From assembly GCF_039543565.1 (NCBI RefSeq), contig NZ_BAABJZ010000016.1, positions 1-64,000 on the forward strand: a DNA stretch of 64,000 nt. Direction: 5' to 3'. Both the position numbers and the translations under genes were made by a program. The DNA is from Ferrimonas pelagia. GTDB taxonomy: Bacteria > Pseudomonadota > Gammaproteobacteria > Enterobacterales > Shewanellaceae. The first letter of the stretch is position 1, and each line of letters opens with the position of its first letter. Under the pieces are notes generated by a model. It saw only the letters and a program-made list of their open reading frames with translations. It did no database searches and was not told where the DNA came from. Positions 26,591 through 36,088 of the stretch are shown here, piece after piece.

Positions 26591-27079
26591 TTAAGTGGGC
26601 AAACGGTATCCCTCAGCGGTGTTCTCACCAACCACGGCAGGCTGAAAACCGGCGCGAGTCGCCATGTGTCTGCCGATAACACTCTCACTGAAGAAGCACA
26701 CCGGATCTGTGCTATCGCTGTGTTGCTGAAAATAATGACTCCAAGCGCGCAGCATCTCATTGCCATAGCCTTGCCTGCGATAACTGGGGCAGACCGCCAA
26801 CATAACCCACGGCCGGCCGTCGCTATCGGGCCAAAGCGCCAACACCCCGACCGCTTCGCCTAAGGCATCAAATCCCGCCAGCAGGTAGCGGCCGGACTGA
26901 GCGCTTTCGATCAGTCGAGTCAGCCCCAGATCATGCGCATCCGTTGATAACCCCAACCGATGAAATGCCGGTGCCACATCCGCATCTGCCAGCAGCTCCA
27001 GCAGCCAGCCGACATCCTCTAACGCGCAAGAGCGCAGGGTTAATCGCGGAGAACTAAAATAGACAATAAGCTCGTTCAT
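26591..27079 (-). CDS. GNAT-family acetyltransferase
   Basis: 162 residues. The acetyl-CoA motif A is VMLAVCPSYRRQGYGNEML (the RRQGYG loop), preceded by the typical antiparallel strands. The substrate is unknown. The start at 27079 has GGAG about 11 bases upstream; an alternative 12 codons earlier has no site. It is convergent with the TetR gene, 11 bases between them. Confidence 0.8.
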   Translation of the reverse strand: MNELIVYFSSPRLTLRSCALEDVGWLLELLADADVAPAFHRLGLSTDAHDLGLTRLIESAQSGRYLLAGFDALGEAVGVLALWPDSDGRPWVMLAVCPSYRRQGYGNEMLRAWSHYFQQHSDSTDPVCFFSESVIGRHMATRAGFQPAVVGENTAEGYRLPT

Positions 27080-27529
27080 TGAGGTCGGTACTCCAAACCT
27101 TAAACCGTCCATCATTCATGCAACGGACATATAATTATGCATTTACATTATACTTCTAACGACGAGGAGGCAAACGCAGCCTGATTGAACGCTCGCGCTA
27201 ATAGCGCAAGCTATCACTGCCATAAAGCCTCGCCTGACAAAGACACTTCTCAGCCATCGAACACCAGTCGAGAACCGTGCTTCACTGGCAAAAAATCAAC
27301 CTAATGCTCTGACCTATCCACGTGGTCCGGCCCTCCTATGGACTGGGTGAACAGAGCGCAGCACGCCATCACGGGAGCGCCGAGCGAAAGCCGCGCGCTG
27401 TCAATGGAGCCGACCAACTGCCACCTTTTAGCCGAAATGGCGGCAAACTCGCCAACCGAAGAGCAAGCCCAATCTCTGCTTTGCAAACATCTGGTACACT
27501 GGTGTTTTACTCTCGATCCCAGGCACATC
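27080..27529. other. Intergenic region between the GNAT gene and sbcB
   Basis: About 450 bases. A frame continuous with sbcB runs back to 27338, but exonuclease I homologues start at the ATG at 27530, so it is not used. A possible extended -10 promoter is listed separately. No other gene is seen. Confidence 0.5.
27492..27500 (+). promoter_or_regulatory. Possible extended -10 promoter of sbcB
   Basis: TGGTACACT (TG-N-TACACT) 30 bases upstream of the sbcB ATG. No good -35 is present, which is tolerated by extended -10 promoters. Confidence 0.35.
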
Positions 27530-28942
27530 ATGAAACAAGAGCAAACCCTGTTATGGCATGACTATGAAACATGGGGCGCCGATCCCTCGACGGATAGGCC
27601 CGCTCAATTTGCCGGGATCCGCACCGATCTTGAGCTCAACATCATTGAAGAGCCGGTCGAGTATTACTGTCAGTTACCCACCGACTACTTGCCACAACCT
27701 GAGGCGATCTTCGTCACGGGGATCACGCCACAAAAAGCCAATCGCCTCGGTTTGGTCGAAGCCGAGTTCATTGCCAAGGTGCACGAACAGATGGCGCGCC
27801 CCGGTACCTGTACCGTCGGCTATAACTCCATCCGTTTTGATGATGAAGTGACCCGCTATTCCTTATACCGCAACTTCTTCGAGCCCTATGGCCGCGAGTG
27901 GCAAAACGGCAACAGTCGCTGGGACATCATTGATCTGGCCCGAGCCTGCTACGCCCTGCGCCCTGACGGGATCGTCTGGCCTGAGCGTGAACCCGGTGTG
28001 CCCAGCTTCAAGCTGGAACATCTCACCGCCGCCAACGGCATCGGCCATGACAGCGCGCACGACGCCGTCTCCGATGTCAAAGCCACCATCGCGTTCGCCA
28101 AGCTGTTAAAAGAGAAACAGCCCAAGCTGTATCAATGGTACTTTTCGCTGCGCCGGAAGCAGGCGGTTGCCCAACAGATCGACATCCTGGCCCTCAAACC
28201 GCTGCTGCACGTCAGCTCCCGCTTTGCCGCGGCGCAAGGCTGTGCCGCCCTCGTGCTGCCGATGGCCTGGCACCCGGACAACAAAAATGCGGTGGCGTGT
28301 GTCGATTTGACCCAAGATCCCACCCCGTTACTGGAGTGGGACATCGCCACCTTGCGCAGCAAACTCTACCTCAAGGCCAGTGAGCGACCAGAAGGCGAAC
28401 CGCGTGTGCCGGTAAAATTGGTTCACCTCAACCGCAGCCCATTTGTTGCGCCAGCCAGCACGCTCGATGATGGCAATGCCGAGCGACTCGGCCTCGATAA
28501 ACCTCTCTGTCGCGAGCACTTTCGTCTTCTCAAACAGCATCATAAGATCGTTCGGGAAAAGCTCCACGGCCTGTTTACCGACTCGGCACCACCACAGACG
28601 GCGGAACGCCAAGTCGAGCAGCAACTTTACGATGGCTTCTTTAGCGAGGCTGACCGGGCTCAGATCGAGCTGGTGCGAACCACGCCAGCCGAGCATCTGG
28701 CCGCGCTGACACCCGAGTTCACGGATCCCCGTTTAGCGCCACTGCTGTTCCATTATCGTGCCCGAAACTATCCACAGACCCTGTCAGAAGGGGAGCAGCT
28801 CAAATGGCGCGAGCACTGCCAGGCCACGCTGGACAACCCCGAATACCTGTACAAGCTGGAGCAGTTATTTGAGCAGCACAGCAGCGATGAAACCCGGCTC
28901 CGCCTGTTGACCGCTCTGGGCCACTACCTTCAGAGCCTGTAA
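27530..28942 (+). CDS. sbcB: Exonuclease I (3'-5' ssDNA exonuclease)
   Basis: The predicted 470-residue enzyme matches E. coli ExoI in length and order. The DEDD catalytic residues start at D11 and E13 (HDYETWG), followed by GYNSIRFDDEVTRY and AHDAVSDVKATIA; the SH3-like and C-terminal domains follow (VPVKLVHLNRSP, YNGFFS-like YDGFFSEADRAQI). It degrades 3' single strands in mismatch repair and recombination and interacts with SSB. Start 27530 is chosen by family length. Confidence 0.97.
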   Translation: MKQEQTLLWHDYETWGADPSTDRPAQFAGIRTDLELNIIEEPVEYYCQLPTDYLPQPEAIFVTGITPQKANRLGLVEAEFIAKVHEQMARPGTCTVGYNSIRFDDEVTRYSLYRNFFEPYGREWQNGNSRWDIIDLARACYALRPDGIVWPEREPGVPSFKLEHLTAANGIGHDSAHDAVSDVKATIAFAKLLKEKQPKLYQWYFSLRRKQAVAQQIDILALKPLLHVSSRFAAAQGCAALVLPMAWHPDNKNAVACVDLTQDPTPLLEWDIATLRSKLYLKASERPEGEPRVPVKLVHLNRSPFVAPASTLDDGNAERLGLDKPLCREHFRLLKQHHKIVREKLHGLFTDSAPPQTAERQVEQQLYDGFFSEADRAQIELVRTTPAEHLAALTPEFTDPRLAPLLFHYRARNYPQTLSEGEQLKWREHCQATLDNPEYLYKLEQLFEQHSSDETRLRLLTALGHYLQSL

Positions 28943-29029
28943 CAGAGCGGTCGGCCCGTGAACCGGCGCACATCAAGACAACAGTTAAAAAACTACACTA
29001 GAACCGAATTCAGATCGGACCACTGAACT

Positions 29030-29914
29030 ATGAAGATTGACACCCAAAGCTTGATCGCAGATCTACCGGATACGCTGGCAAAATGGTTTGCTCAGCGCCT
29101 ACGACGCCCGTTTGTTGGCCAACTCTCAGCCGACGAGCGCGTGCAGCTGGAGCAACACAGCGGATTAAGCGGCGAAGCATTGGCCCTGGCGTTGTTACCG
29201 ATGGCGGCAACACTTTCGATTGCCCCGGTATCGCACTTCAAGGTCGGCGCCATCGCCATTGGCCGCTCTGGCGCGCTCTACCTGGGTGCCAACCTGGAAT
29301 TGCAGGGTCAAACCCTGTTCCATTCGGTCCACGGCGAACAGTCCGCCATCAGCAATGCCTGGCTGGCCGGAGAAACCGGACTCGAAGCCATGGTGATCAA
29401 TGCCTCGCCCTGTGGCCACTGTCGCCAGTTTATGAATGAGCTGCAGTATGCGGATCAATTAAAGGTTGTCCTACCAGAGCAGGGCAGCCAAAGCCTGTCG
29501 CATTACCTGCCCTATGCCTTCGGCCCAACCGATCTGGGGATCGACACCGGCCTGATGGCAACACAGCAACATCAGCTGACGTGCGCACACACCGATCCGG
29601 TCATTCAGTTGGCATTGCAGCACGCCAACGCCAGCTATGCCCCCTATTCCGGCAGCCCATCCGCCGTTGTGTTGCAAACCGATGCCGGGCAATGCTTCGC
29701 TGGACGTTACGCTGAGAACGCCGCCTTCAATCCAAGCCTGCCCCCCATGCAGATGGCACTGAGCGCGATGGCGCTGGCACAGATCCCATTCAGTGCGATC
29801 CGCCGCGCCGTGCTGCTGCAGTCAGCCCAGGGCCAGATAGATCAACGCCACAGCGCCGCCGGCGCGCTGGCCACCGTCAGTGATATCGGGTTGGAAACGA
29901 TCCTCGTCGAGTAA
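29030..29914 (+). CDS. cdd: Cytidine deaminase, E. coli homodimer type
   Basis: 294 residues, the long two-domain form. The zinc site is HSVHGEQSAI (His102, Glu104) with SPCGHCRQF (Cys129, Cys132). The C-terminal half is the degenerate, non-catalytic repeat. It deaminates cytidine and deoxycytidine in pyrimidine salvage. It is followed by a terminator shared with the convergent dehydrogenase gene. Confidence 0.97.
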   Translation: MKIDTQSLIADLPDTLAKWFAQRLRRPFVGQLSADERVQLEQHSGLSGEALALALLPMAATLSIAPVSHFKVGAIAIGRSGALYLGANLELQGQTLFHSVHGEQSAISNAWLAGETGLEAMVINASPCGHCRQFMNELQYADQLKVVLPEQGSQSLSHYLPYAFGPTDLGIDTGLMATQQHQLTCAHTDPVIQLALQHANASYAPYSGSPSAVVLQTDAGQCFAGRYAENAAFNPSLPPMQMALSAMALAQIPFSAIRRAVLLQSAQGQIDQRHSAAGALATVSDIGLETILVE

Positions 29915-29927
29915 GGCGCCACGGATC

Positions 29928-29960
29928 CAAAAAAACACCGCCCGTTGGCGGTGTTTTATT
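29928..29960. terminator. Bidirectional terminator between cdd and the dehydrogenase gene
   Basis: An AAAACACCGCC / GGCGGTGTTTT stem with loop CGTT; A- and T-tracts serve both strands. Confidence 0.9.
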
Positions 29961-29973
29961 TTGGGGCTTTGTC

Positions 29974-30840
29974 CTAATCGCGAAAACGGGCCATCAGTGA
30001 CGAGGTGTCCCAACGTGCGCCCCCTTGCTTTTGAACCTCCTGATAGAACTGATCCACCAGAGCGGTCAACGGCAAAGGCGAGCCGTTGCGCCGCGCCTCA
30101 TTCAGGGCGATGGCCAGATCTTTGCGCATCCAATCGACCGCAAAACCAAAGTCATACTCACCTTTGAGCATGGTATGGGAGCGGTTGTCCATCTGCCAGG
30201 ATTGGGCGGCACCTTTGCTGATCACCTCCACCACCTTCTCCCCATCGAGCCCAGCCTGCTGGGCAAAATTCAGCCCTTCGGCCAACCCCTGGACCACCCC
30301 GGCGATGCAGATCTGATTAACCATCTTGCACAGTTGGCCACTGCCCACTGGGCCAAGCTGCACGGCCGAGCGAGCAAACGCCTCGATCATCGGCATCACG
30401 CGCTCGACCACCTCGGGCTCGCCCCCCATCATCACCGTCAGCAGGCCATTCTCTGCACCAGCCTGACCACCGGACACCGGTGCATCAACAAAATGCTTGC
30501 CCTGCTCGGCAGCGAGCGCGGCCAACTCACGCGCGACATCGGCGGACGCCGTTGTATGATCGACCAACACGGCTCCGGCCGCCATGCCACTCAGTGCGCC
30601 ATTGGCACCAGATACCACCGCCCGGAGATCGTCGTCATTGCCGACACACACAAACACCGCATCGGCGCCTTTGGCCGCCTCAGCCGGCGAATCTGCGCGT
30701 CGACCACCATACTGCGCCACCCATTGATCCGCCTTTCGGGTCGTGCGGTTATAAACACAGATCTCGTGACCGGCGTTTTTCAGGTGACCGGCCATGGGGT
30801 AACCCATCACACCAAGGCCGATAAAGGCAACCTTACTCAT
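29974..30840 (-). CDS. Beta-hydroxyacid dehydrogenase (HIBADH / tartronate semialdehyde reductase family)
   Basis: 288 residues. The N-terminal Rossmann motif is FIGLGVMGYPMAGHL, the substrate-binding signature is DAPVSGGQAGAENG, and the catalytic Lys lies in GQLCKMVNQ. Members oxidise 3-hydroxyisobutyrate (valine breakdown) or reduce tartronate semialdehyde. A valine role would fit the bkd operon about 9 kb away, but the substrate cannot be decided here. AAGGAAAG precedes the ATG. Confidence 0.85.
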   Translation of the reverse strand: MSKVAFIGLGVMGYPMAGHLKNAGHEICVYNRTTRKADQWVAQYGGRRADSPAEAAKGADAVFVCVGNDDDLRAVVSGANGALSGMAAGAVLVDHTTASADVARELAALAAEQGKHFVDAPVSGGQAGAENGLLTVMMGGEPEVVERVMPMIEAFARSAVQLGPVGSGQLCKMVNQICIAGVVQGLAEGLNFAQQAGLDGEKVVEVISKGAAQSWQMDNRSHTMLKGEYDFGFAVDWMRKDLAIALNEARRNGSPLPLTALVDQFYQEVQKQGGARWDTSSLMARFRD

Positions 30841-30897
30841 GTGTCTTTCCTTTTAACGTCAGAGGGTTGCCATTGTTGACCAAACCGATCGAGAAAA

Positions 30898-31374
30898 CTA
30901 GGGACGCCAGCTCATGTCGGCGCCATCGACAACAAATTGCTGCTGCAACGGCGGACGCAGTGGATCGGCAAACCAGAGCTCCAGCCGCACCGACGCCACG
31001 GTCGGCGCCACTCGGACGGTGGCCGAGAAAGGCGAGCCTTGCAGCGCGCCCACGGCCAGCGGCGCGCTGCGATCGATCCCGCCCTCATCATCCTGACTCA
31101 AGATCCACACCGTCCCAGCCTCACCAAACTCAACATCCACCTGAAATACGCGATCTTCATTAAAGCGCAGCGCCGAGCTGGCGTTCAGATCGGCCGTGGT
31201 GCCCTGCGGCTCAGCTTCCTCCTGCTCCTCTTGCCCCTCTTCCTCTTCATCAGCAACGGCTTCCGGAGCCGGCGCGGGCGCAGGTGGCGACGGACTGTCC
31301 GAACCACCGCCTCCGCCGCAGCCGACCAAGAGCAGCAACACCCCCGCAATGACAACGCCATAGTTAACAGACAT
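30898..31374 (-). CDS. Putative lipoprotein with Gly/Pro/Glu-rich linker
   Basis: 158 residues. A lipobox (VLLLLVGC, Cys19) is followed by GGGGGSDSP, a Pro/Ala stretch and an acidic stretch (EEEEGQEEQEEAE). A globular part of about 100 residues then looks beta-rich. GGGGAG precedes the ATG. It starts 11 bases after the LruC-domain gene stops, so the two are probably co-transcribed and both exported. No domain recognised. Confidence 0.65.
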   Translation of the reverse strand: MSVNYGVVIAGVLLLLVGCGGGGGSDSPSPPAPAPAPEAVADEEEEGQEEQEEAEPQGTTADLNASSALRFNEDRVFQVDVEFGEAGTVWILSQDDEGGIDRSAPLAVGALQGSPFSATVRVAPTVASVRLELWFADPLRPPLQQQFVVDGADMSWRP

Positions 31375-31385
31375 GATGATCTCCC

Positions 31386-33458
31386 CTATTCAAATAGCTG
31401 GTCAGTGTTGGCTTTCGAGCGCAGATACCAGTCCTGCTGGGCCGAGCCATCGGATAAAATGTACTGCTCAAACTGCGGATAGGCGTGCAGCAGGTCAACC
31501 CCAGAGGCAGGCCAATGCCAACTCTGTGTCAGCAACATCGCCCAAGGCAGGTTGTTGTCGTTTCGATACGTGCTCGCCCCTGGCACAGTGCGATCCGCCT
31601 CGGTACCAAACAAACCGACATCCGCCGCCTCCGTGGGGGGGTGATCGGCCAGATGGATCTCAAGCCCGCGCCCCGGTGGCTGGTCGAACCCCTGACGGTA
31701 AGTACCCGGTGTGGCAAACAAAAACGGATTGTAAGGCATCGCTGGAAATCCACTGCCAGAGGTGCCACTGACAAAGGGGATGGTCAGCTCAAATTGATAT
31801 TGCAGCCCATCATCACAGCCCTTATCGGTACGATAGTAGCGACACGATTTTGAGATCACCGACTGGGCGTCATCAAAGATCCGCACGATCGCATCCGTTC
31901 TTCCTGGCTCGAGCTGGCCGGACGCGAGCCGATCAACCCCGTTGATCCGCATCTTCAATCGCGTCACATCCACCGCGCCCGCAGACACGCCAGGCAAGTG
32001 AAACGCAAACCCATTGTGGTAATCGGCGCCATTGGCCACCAGCGTGCCTTGCACATCAATGCGGACGATCTCACCGCTGCTGCGCACTTCCGTAGTGCGG
32101 ATCGCCACCACCAGATCATTCATGTCAAAATCCGCCTGCCGCGGCCAATGATCCTCGAACGCCAAGGTCGCCCACGTATTAGCTGAGGGGTAATAGGTGT
32201 AGGTGAGCGGGATCACCGACAGCTCTATCGCCTGATCCTCCACCTCACCGTCGGCCGCGCCGCCCATAGGACCGATCCCGGCGGCGCTGCTCAGTCGAAA
32301 GCGCGCATAACTGCTGCCTTCAGATACCCCATCCGGCACCCGCACCAACAAGCGGTGCTCGCCCGGATCAAGATAACGATCAGCGATGGCCCATTCATCG
32401 TCCGTCTCAAACTGGCCATTACGGTCCCAATCAAAGAAGCCCTGCAGATAACCGCCAGTGCCACTGACGGTCACGATAAGCAGTGCATCTTGGCCACTTT
32501 GCAGCCCCGTCATCACCACCACGCCATCTTCATCATCACTCTGCGTGCTGTCATCGCTAAAGGGGGCCTGTAGACCGTCGTTGTCAGCATCCACAGAGGC
32601 GCCAAGCACAGGGCCGCCACTGAGCAAGGCGTGACGGGCTCCATTGCTCGCCAATGTGGTGCCATAGCTGTCCGGCGCGTCGCCGAAGTCGGTATTGCTG
32701 GCCACGATAGGAGCACTGGCACAGCGGGCGCCGTCATTTTGACCGGACGAGGGGCCATAGGCGAACAGCGTGGCGCCATTGGCAATGTTGGCGGGATCAC
32801 GCAAGTCCAGCCGAAAGATCTGACCATCCTGATTGCGCGAGACATAGAAAAAACCGGACTTTTCGAAATAGCCAGCGCCAAAAGTGCCAGTGATCCCCGC
32901 ATCGGCGACCACCGTCGCGCTGCCGTCGCTGGTATCGATCCGATGCAGCAAGCCGCTGCTGTTATCCAGGGCATAGAGGTTGCCATCGCCCGGATGGAAG
33001 GCAAAGTCCGTCAGGTTCAAACTCAAGTCGGCCCCGACGATCTCGCTGGCTTGCATCGCATCGGGCCCAACCAGCGGAATGGCAAATAAGCCGGTGTTCT
33101 TCTTGTAGACCCAGTACGTACTGTCAGCCACATCCCCAACGAAAAAATGCACCCCCTGAGGCAGCCCGGTCACCCCTTGCGCAGTCGCCTGAAAGTCACT
33201 GTCGATCTGAACCACATCCTTCAGATCCTTACTGAAGCCATAGATATAGCGCTCGGACTCATCAAAACCGACCGCATTAACGGTGCCAGAGATCCCCGTA
33301 CTGCCGGCAAGCAGATCCGCTTTGCCGGTGACCAGATCGACCCCGTACACCACCGTCGTGGGATCCTGAAAAAGAAACGCTTCGGTCGGGCATTGATCAA
33401 ATGGCGCAGCCCATAGTGATATCGGGATAAAACTGAGTAGTGCCGCTGATATCCGCAT
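31386..33458 (-). CDS. Exported LruC domain-containing protein
   Basis: 690 residues with a signal peptide (ISAALLSFIPISLWA). The N-terminal 240 residues look like a beta-propeller-type repeat region (YIYGFSKDLKDV, FAFHPGDGNLYALDN). A GEVED-type segment is centred on GGAADGEVEDQAIEL. The C-terminal LruC domain contains FEDHWPRQADFDMNDLVVAI and a GFAFHLPG block. LruC proteins are exported or surface-associated with unclear function. Partner gene: the lipoprotein directly downstream. Confidence 0.8.
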   Translation of the reverse strand: MRISAALLSFIPISLWAAPFDQCPTEAFLFQDPTTVVYGVDLVTGKADLLAGSTGISGTVNAVGFDESERYIYGFSKDLKDVVQIDSDFQATAQGVTGLPQGVHFFVGDVADSTYWVYKKNTGLFAIPLVGPDAMQASEIVGADLSLNLTDFAFHPGDGNLYALDNSSGLLHRIDTSDGSATVVADAGITGTFGAGYFEKSGFFYVSRNQDGQIFRLDLRDPANIANGATLFAYGPSSGQNDGARCASAPIVASNTDFGDAPDSYGTTLASNGARHALLSGGPVLGASVDADNDGLQAPFSDDSTQSDDEDGVVVMTGLQSGQDALLIVTVSGTGGYLQGFFDWDRNGQFETDDEWAIADRYLDPGEHRLLVRVPDGVSEGSSYARFRLSSAAGIGPMGGAADGEVEDQAIELSVIPLTYTYYPSANTWATLAFEDHWPRQADFDMNDLVVAIRTTEVRSSGEIVRIDVQGTLVANGADYHNGFAFHLPGVSAGAVDVTRLKMRINGVDRLASGQLEPGRTDAIVRIFDDAQSVISKSCRYYRTDKGCDDGLQYQFELTIPFVSGTSGSGFPAMPYNPFLFATPGTYRQGFDQPPGRGLEIHLADHPPTEAADVGLFGTEADRTVPGASTYRNDNNLPWAMLLTQSWHWPASGVDLLHAYPQFEQYILSDGSAQQDWYLRSKANTDQLFE

Positions 33459-33573
33459 AGCAAGGTTCCCTAAGTGAACAAGTAATCGTTCACATCAAGA
33501 GCCGTGCCACTTTTTAGATGACTGATTTCTATATATATATTCGGGCCAAGCGCCAGCCCACTTTGCAAATTGC

Positions 33574-33601
33574 AAAAAAAACGCCACTCCGAAGAGTGGC
33601 G
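33574..33601 (-). terminator. Terminator of the fab cluster (after fabF)
   Basis: A CGCCACTC / GAGTGGCG stem with tetraloop TTCG on the minus strand, followed by eight T (33574-33581). Confidence 0.92.
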
Positions 33602-33619
33602 CTGTCCGTGTCTGGTCTA

Positions 33620-34858
33620 TCAGGCGCGTTTGAACAGCAAGGAGCCGTTGGTGCCGCCAAAACCAAAGGAGTTACACAGGGCGTAATCCAACGCCACCTT
33701 ACGCGCACCTTCGGTATTAAAGTCCAGATCGCACCCGTCACTTGGATTTTCCAAGTTAATGGTGGGTGGCACTTCTTGGTTATGCAGAGCCAAGATGGTG
33801 AAGATCGCCTCCACCGAACCCGCCGCCCCTAACAGGTGACCGGTCATCGACTTGGTCGAACCCATGATCAACTGATACGCATGCTCGCCGAACAGGCCTT
33901 TCACCCCGTTCACCTCAGCAATGTCACCGGCTGGCGTGGAGGTGCCGTGGGCATTGATGTAACCCACGGCTTCTGGCGCGATCCCTGCGTCGTCAATCGC
34001 ATTGCGCATCGCAGCAGCACCGCCACGGCCATCTTCTGGTGGCGACGTCATATGGTGCGCATCGCCACTCATACCAAAGCCAGACAACTCGGCGTAGATC
34101 TTCGCACCGCGTGCCTTAGCATGCTCGTACTCTTCCAGTACCACCATGCCGGCACCATCACCGATCACAAAGCCATCCCGATCCTTATCCCAAGGACGAG
34201 ACGCCTTCTGAGGATCGTCATTGCGAGTCGAGAGTGCCTTGGCCGAAGCGAAACCACCGACACCCAGTGCGGTCGTCGCCATCTCTGAGCCACCGGCGAT
34301 CATCACATCCGCATCGCCATAGGCGATCATCCGTGCGGCGTGGCCAATGTTGTGCACACCTGTGGTACAGGCCGTGGTGATCGCAATGTTTGGCCCGGTA
34401 AAGCCGTACATGATGGACAGGTGACCCGCCACCATGTTGATGATGGTGGACGGGATAAAGAATGGCGAGATCCGGCGGGGACCGGACTTTTGATACTGAG
34501 CGTAGTTCGCTTCGATCAAAGGCAGACCGCCAATCCCTGCACCGATGGCAGCGCCCACTCGATGGGCATTGCCGTCATTGATCTCCAAGCCCGAATCTTT
34601 CAGCGCCTGGATAGAAGCCGCCAGACCGTACTGGATGAACAGATCCATCTTTCGGGCTTCTTTCTTCGGCAGGTAAGCTTCGACGTCGAAATCCTTAACC
34701 GAGCCAGAAAAGCGCACAGCAAACTCGCTGGCATCAAAATGGGTGATCGGCGCGATGCCGCTTTGACCCGCCAGCAGGTTATTCCAGGTGGTTTCTACAT
34801 CATTACCGACTGGGGTAACCGCCCCAAGTCCGGTAACAACGATGCGACGTTTGCTCAT
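33620..34858 (-). CDS. fabF: 3-oxoacyl-ACP synthase II
   Basis: 412 residues, E. coli FabF length. Catalytic Cys in TACTTGVHNIGHA (about 164), His in INAHGTSTPAGD and His in STKSMTGHLLGAAG complete the Cys-His-His triad. It elongates acyl-ACP, including the palmitoleate-to-vaccenate step. GGAGGATGCT precedes ATG 34858, excluding a start seven codons earlier. It follows acpP with an intervening terminator-like hairpin. Confidence 0.97.
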   Translation of the reverse strand: MSKRRIVVTGLGAVTPVGNDVETTWNNLLAGQSGIAPITHFDASEFAVRFSGSVKDFDVEAYLPKKEARKMDLFIQYGLAASIQALKDSGLEINDGNAHRVGAAIGAGIGGLPLIEANYAQYQKSGPRRISPFFIPSTIINMVAGHLSIMYGFTGPNIAITTACTTGVHNIGHAARMIAYGDADVMIAGGSEMATTALGVGGFASAKALSTRNDDPQKASRPWDKDRDGFVIGDGAGMVVLEEYEHAKARGAKIYAELSGFGMSGDAHHMTSPPEDGRGGAAAMRNAIDDAGIAPEAVGYINAHGTSTPAGDIAEVNGVKGLFGEHAYQLIMGSTKSMTGHLLGAAGSVEAIFTILALHNQEVPPTINLENPSDGCDLDFNTEGARKVALDYALCNSFGFGGTNGSLLFKRA

Positions 34859-34870
34859 AGCATCCTCCGA

Positions 34871-34906
34871 CAAAAACAAAAACAGGCGGCCAAGGCCACC
34901 TGTTTA
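34871..34906 (-). terminator. Terminator-like hairpin between acpP and fabF
   Basis: On the minus strand ACAGGTGGCC / GGCCGCCTGT pairs fully if one G-U is allowed, followed by TTTTTGTTTTTG. It may partly end transcription after acpP, giving more acpP than fabF message. Confidence 0.75.
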
Positions 34907-34928
34907 TAAAATACTGTGGACTAACGAC

Positions 34929-35162
34929 TTACTGGTTAGCCTGAACGTAATCGATCGCAGCCTGAACGGTGGTGATCTTTTCCGCTTCTTCGTCTGGGAT
35001 CTCAGTGTCGAACTCTTCTTCCAGAGCCATTACCAGCTCAACGGTGTCCAGGGAGTCGGCACCTAGGTCATCTACAAAAGAAGCTTCAGCTTTAACGTCG
35101 TCTTCCTTCACGCCCAGCTGTTCGATGATGATCTTCTTTACGCGTTCTTCGATGTTGCTCAT
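34929..35162 (-). CDS. acpP: Acyl carrier protein
   Basis: 77 residues, acidic, with the phosphopantetheine Ser37 in GADSLDTVELV. It carries growing fatty acyl chains and supplies PlsX/PlsB. AGGAAAG precedes ATG 35162; an ATG seven codons earlier has no support. The 160-base gap to fabG suggests its own promoter, as in E. coli. Confidence 0.98.
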   Translation of the reverse strand: MSNIEERVKKIIIEQLGVKEDDVKAEASFVDDLGADSLDTVELVMALEEEFDTEIPDEEAEKITTVQAAIDYVQANQ

Positions 35163-35324
35163 GATTTTTACTTTCCTGTTCAAGTACGCAGATGCGTCGA
35201 TTTGCGATTAGTTTATTCGATTCCAATGACAATGCAAGCATTTAGCATCGTGGTCAAACCACGAAAATGTTGTCATATTCGCCACTTATCGACTCAGTTT
35301 CACCGAGGTTGGCCGCAAGATGGC

Positions 35325-36071
35325 TTACGCCATCACCATGCCACCATTTACGTGTAATGTTTCACCCGTGATGTAACCTGCTCGGTCAGATGCCAGGAAC
35401 AAAACCGCATCGGCGATCTCCTGTGCTTGGCCTAATCGGCCAGCAGGTACTTGTCCCATGATACCGGCTTTCTGATCGTCGGTCAGTTCATCGGTCATAT
35501 CAGTTTGAATGAAACCGGGCGCCACTGCATTGACCGTGATCCCACGGCTGGCCACTTCTTTAGCCAACGACTTGGTAAAGCCCAATAAACCGGCTTTCGC
35601 TGCCGCGTAATTGGCCTGACCTGGGTTGCCCATGGTGCCAACAACCGAGCCAATGTTGATGATGCGGCCATGACGCTTCTTCATCATGGCACGCAGCACG
35701 GCCTTTGATGTCCGGAAGACTGAGGTCAGGTTGGTATCGATGATATCGCCCCACTCATCTTCCTTCATCCGCATCATCAGATTGTCACGGGTGATCCCAG
35801 CGTTATTAACCAAAACATCAATATCGCCGTACTGCGCTTTGATCTCGGCAAACAGCGCATCGACCGAGGCTTGCTCGGTGACATTCAACACCAGTCCGGT
35901 GCCGTTTTCACCCAAATATTGCGCGATCGCAGCCGCGCCACGCTCACTGGTGGCGGTACCAATCACCTTGGCACCCGCTGCAACCAACTGCTCAGCAATC
36001 GCACGGCCAATACCACGACTGGCACCGGTCACCAGTGCCACCTTACCGGTTAGATCCAGGGCTACGCCCAT
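35325..36071 (-). CDS. fabG: 3-oxoacyl-ACP reductase
   Basis: A 248-residue short-chain dehydrogenase. NADPH motif TGASRGIGRA, NAG in NNAGITRDN, and the catalytic Ser-Tyr-Lys in NIGSVVGTMGNPGQANYAAAKAG. It reduces beta-ketoacyl-ACP. GGGAGAGAAGG precedes the ATG. It lies 17 bases after fabD. Confidence 0.97.
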   Translation of the reverse strand: MGVALDLTGKVALVTGASRGIGRAIAEQLVAAGAKVIGTATSERGAAAIAQYLGENGTGLVLNVTEQASVDALFAEIKAQYGDIDVLVNNAGITRDNLMMRMKEDEWGDIIDTNLTSVFRTSKAVLRAMMKKRHGRIINIGSVVGTMGNPGQANYAAAKAGLLGFTKSLAKEVASRGITVNAVAPGFIQTDMTDELTDDQKAGIMGQVPAGRLGQAQEIADAVLFLASDRAGYITGETLHVNGGMVMA

Positions 36072-36088
36072 ATCCTTCTCTCCCTTTG

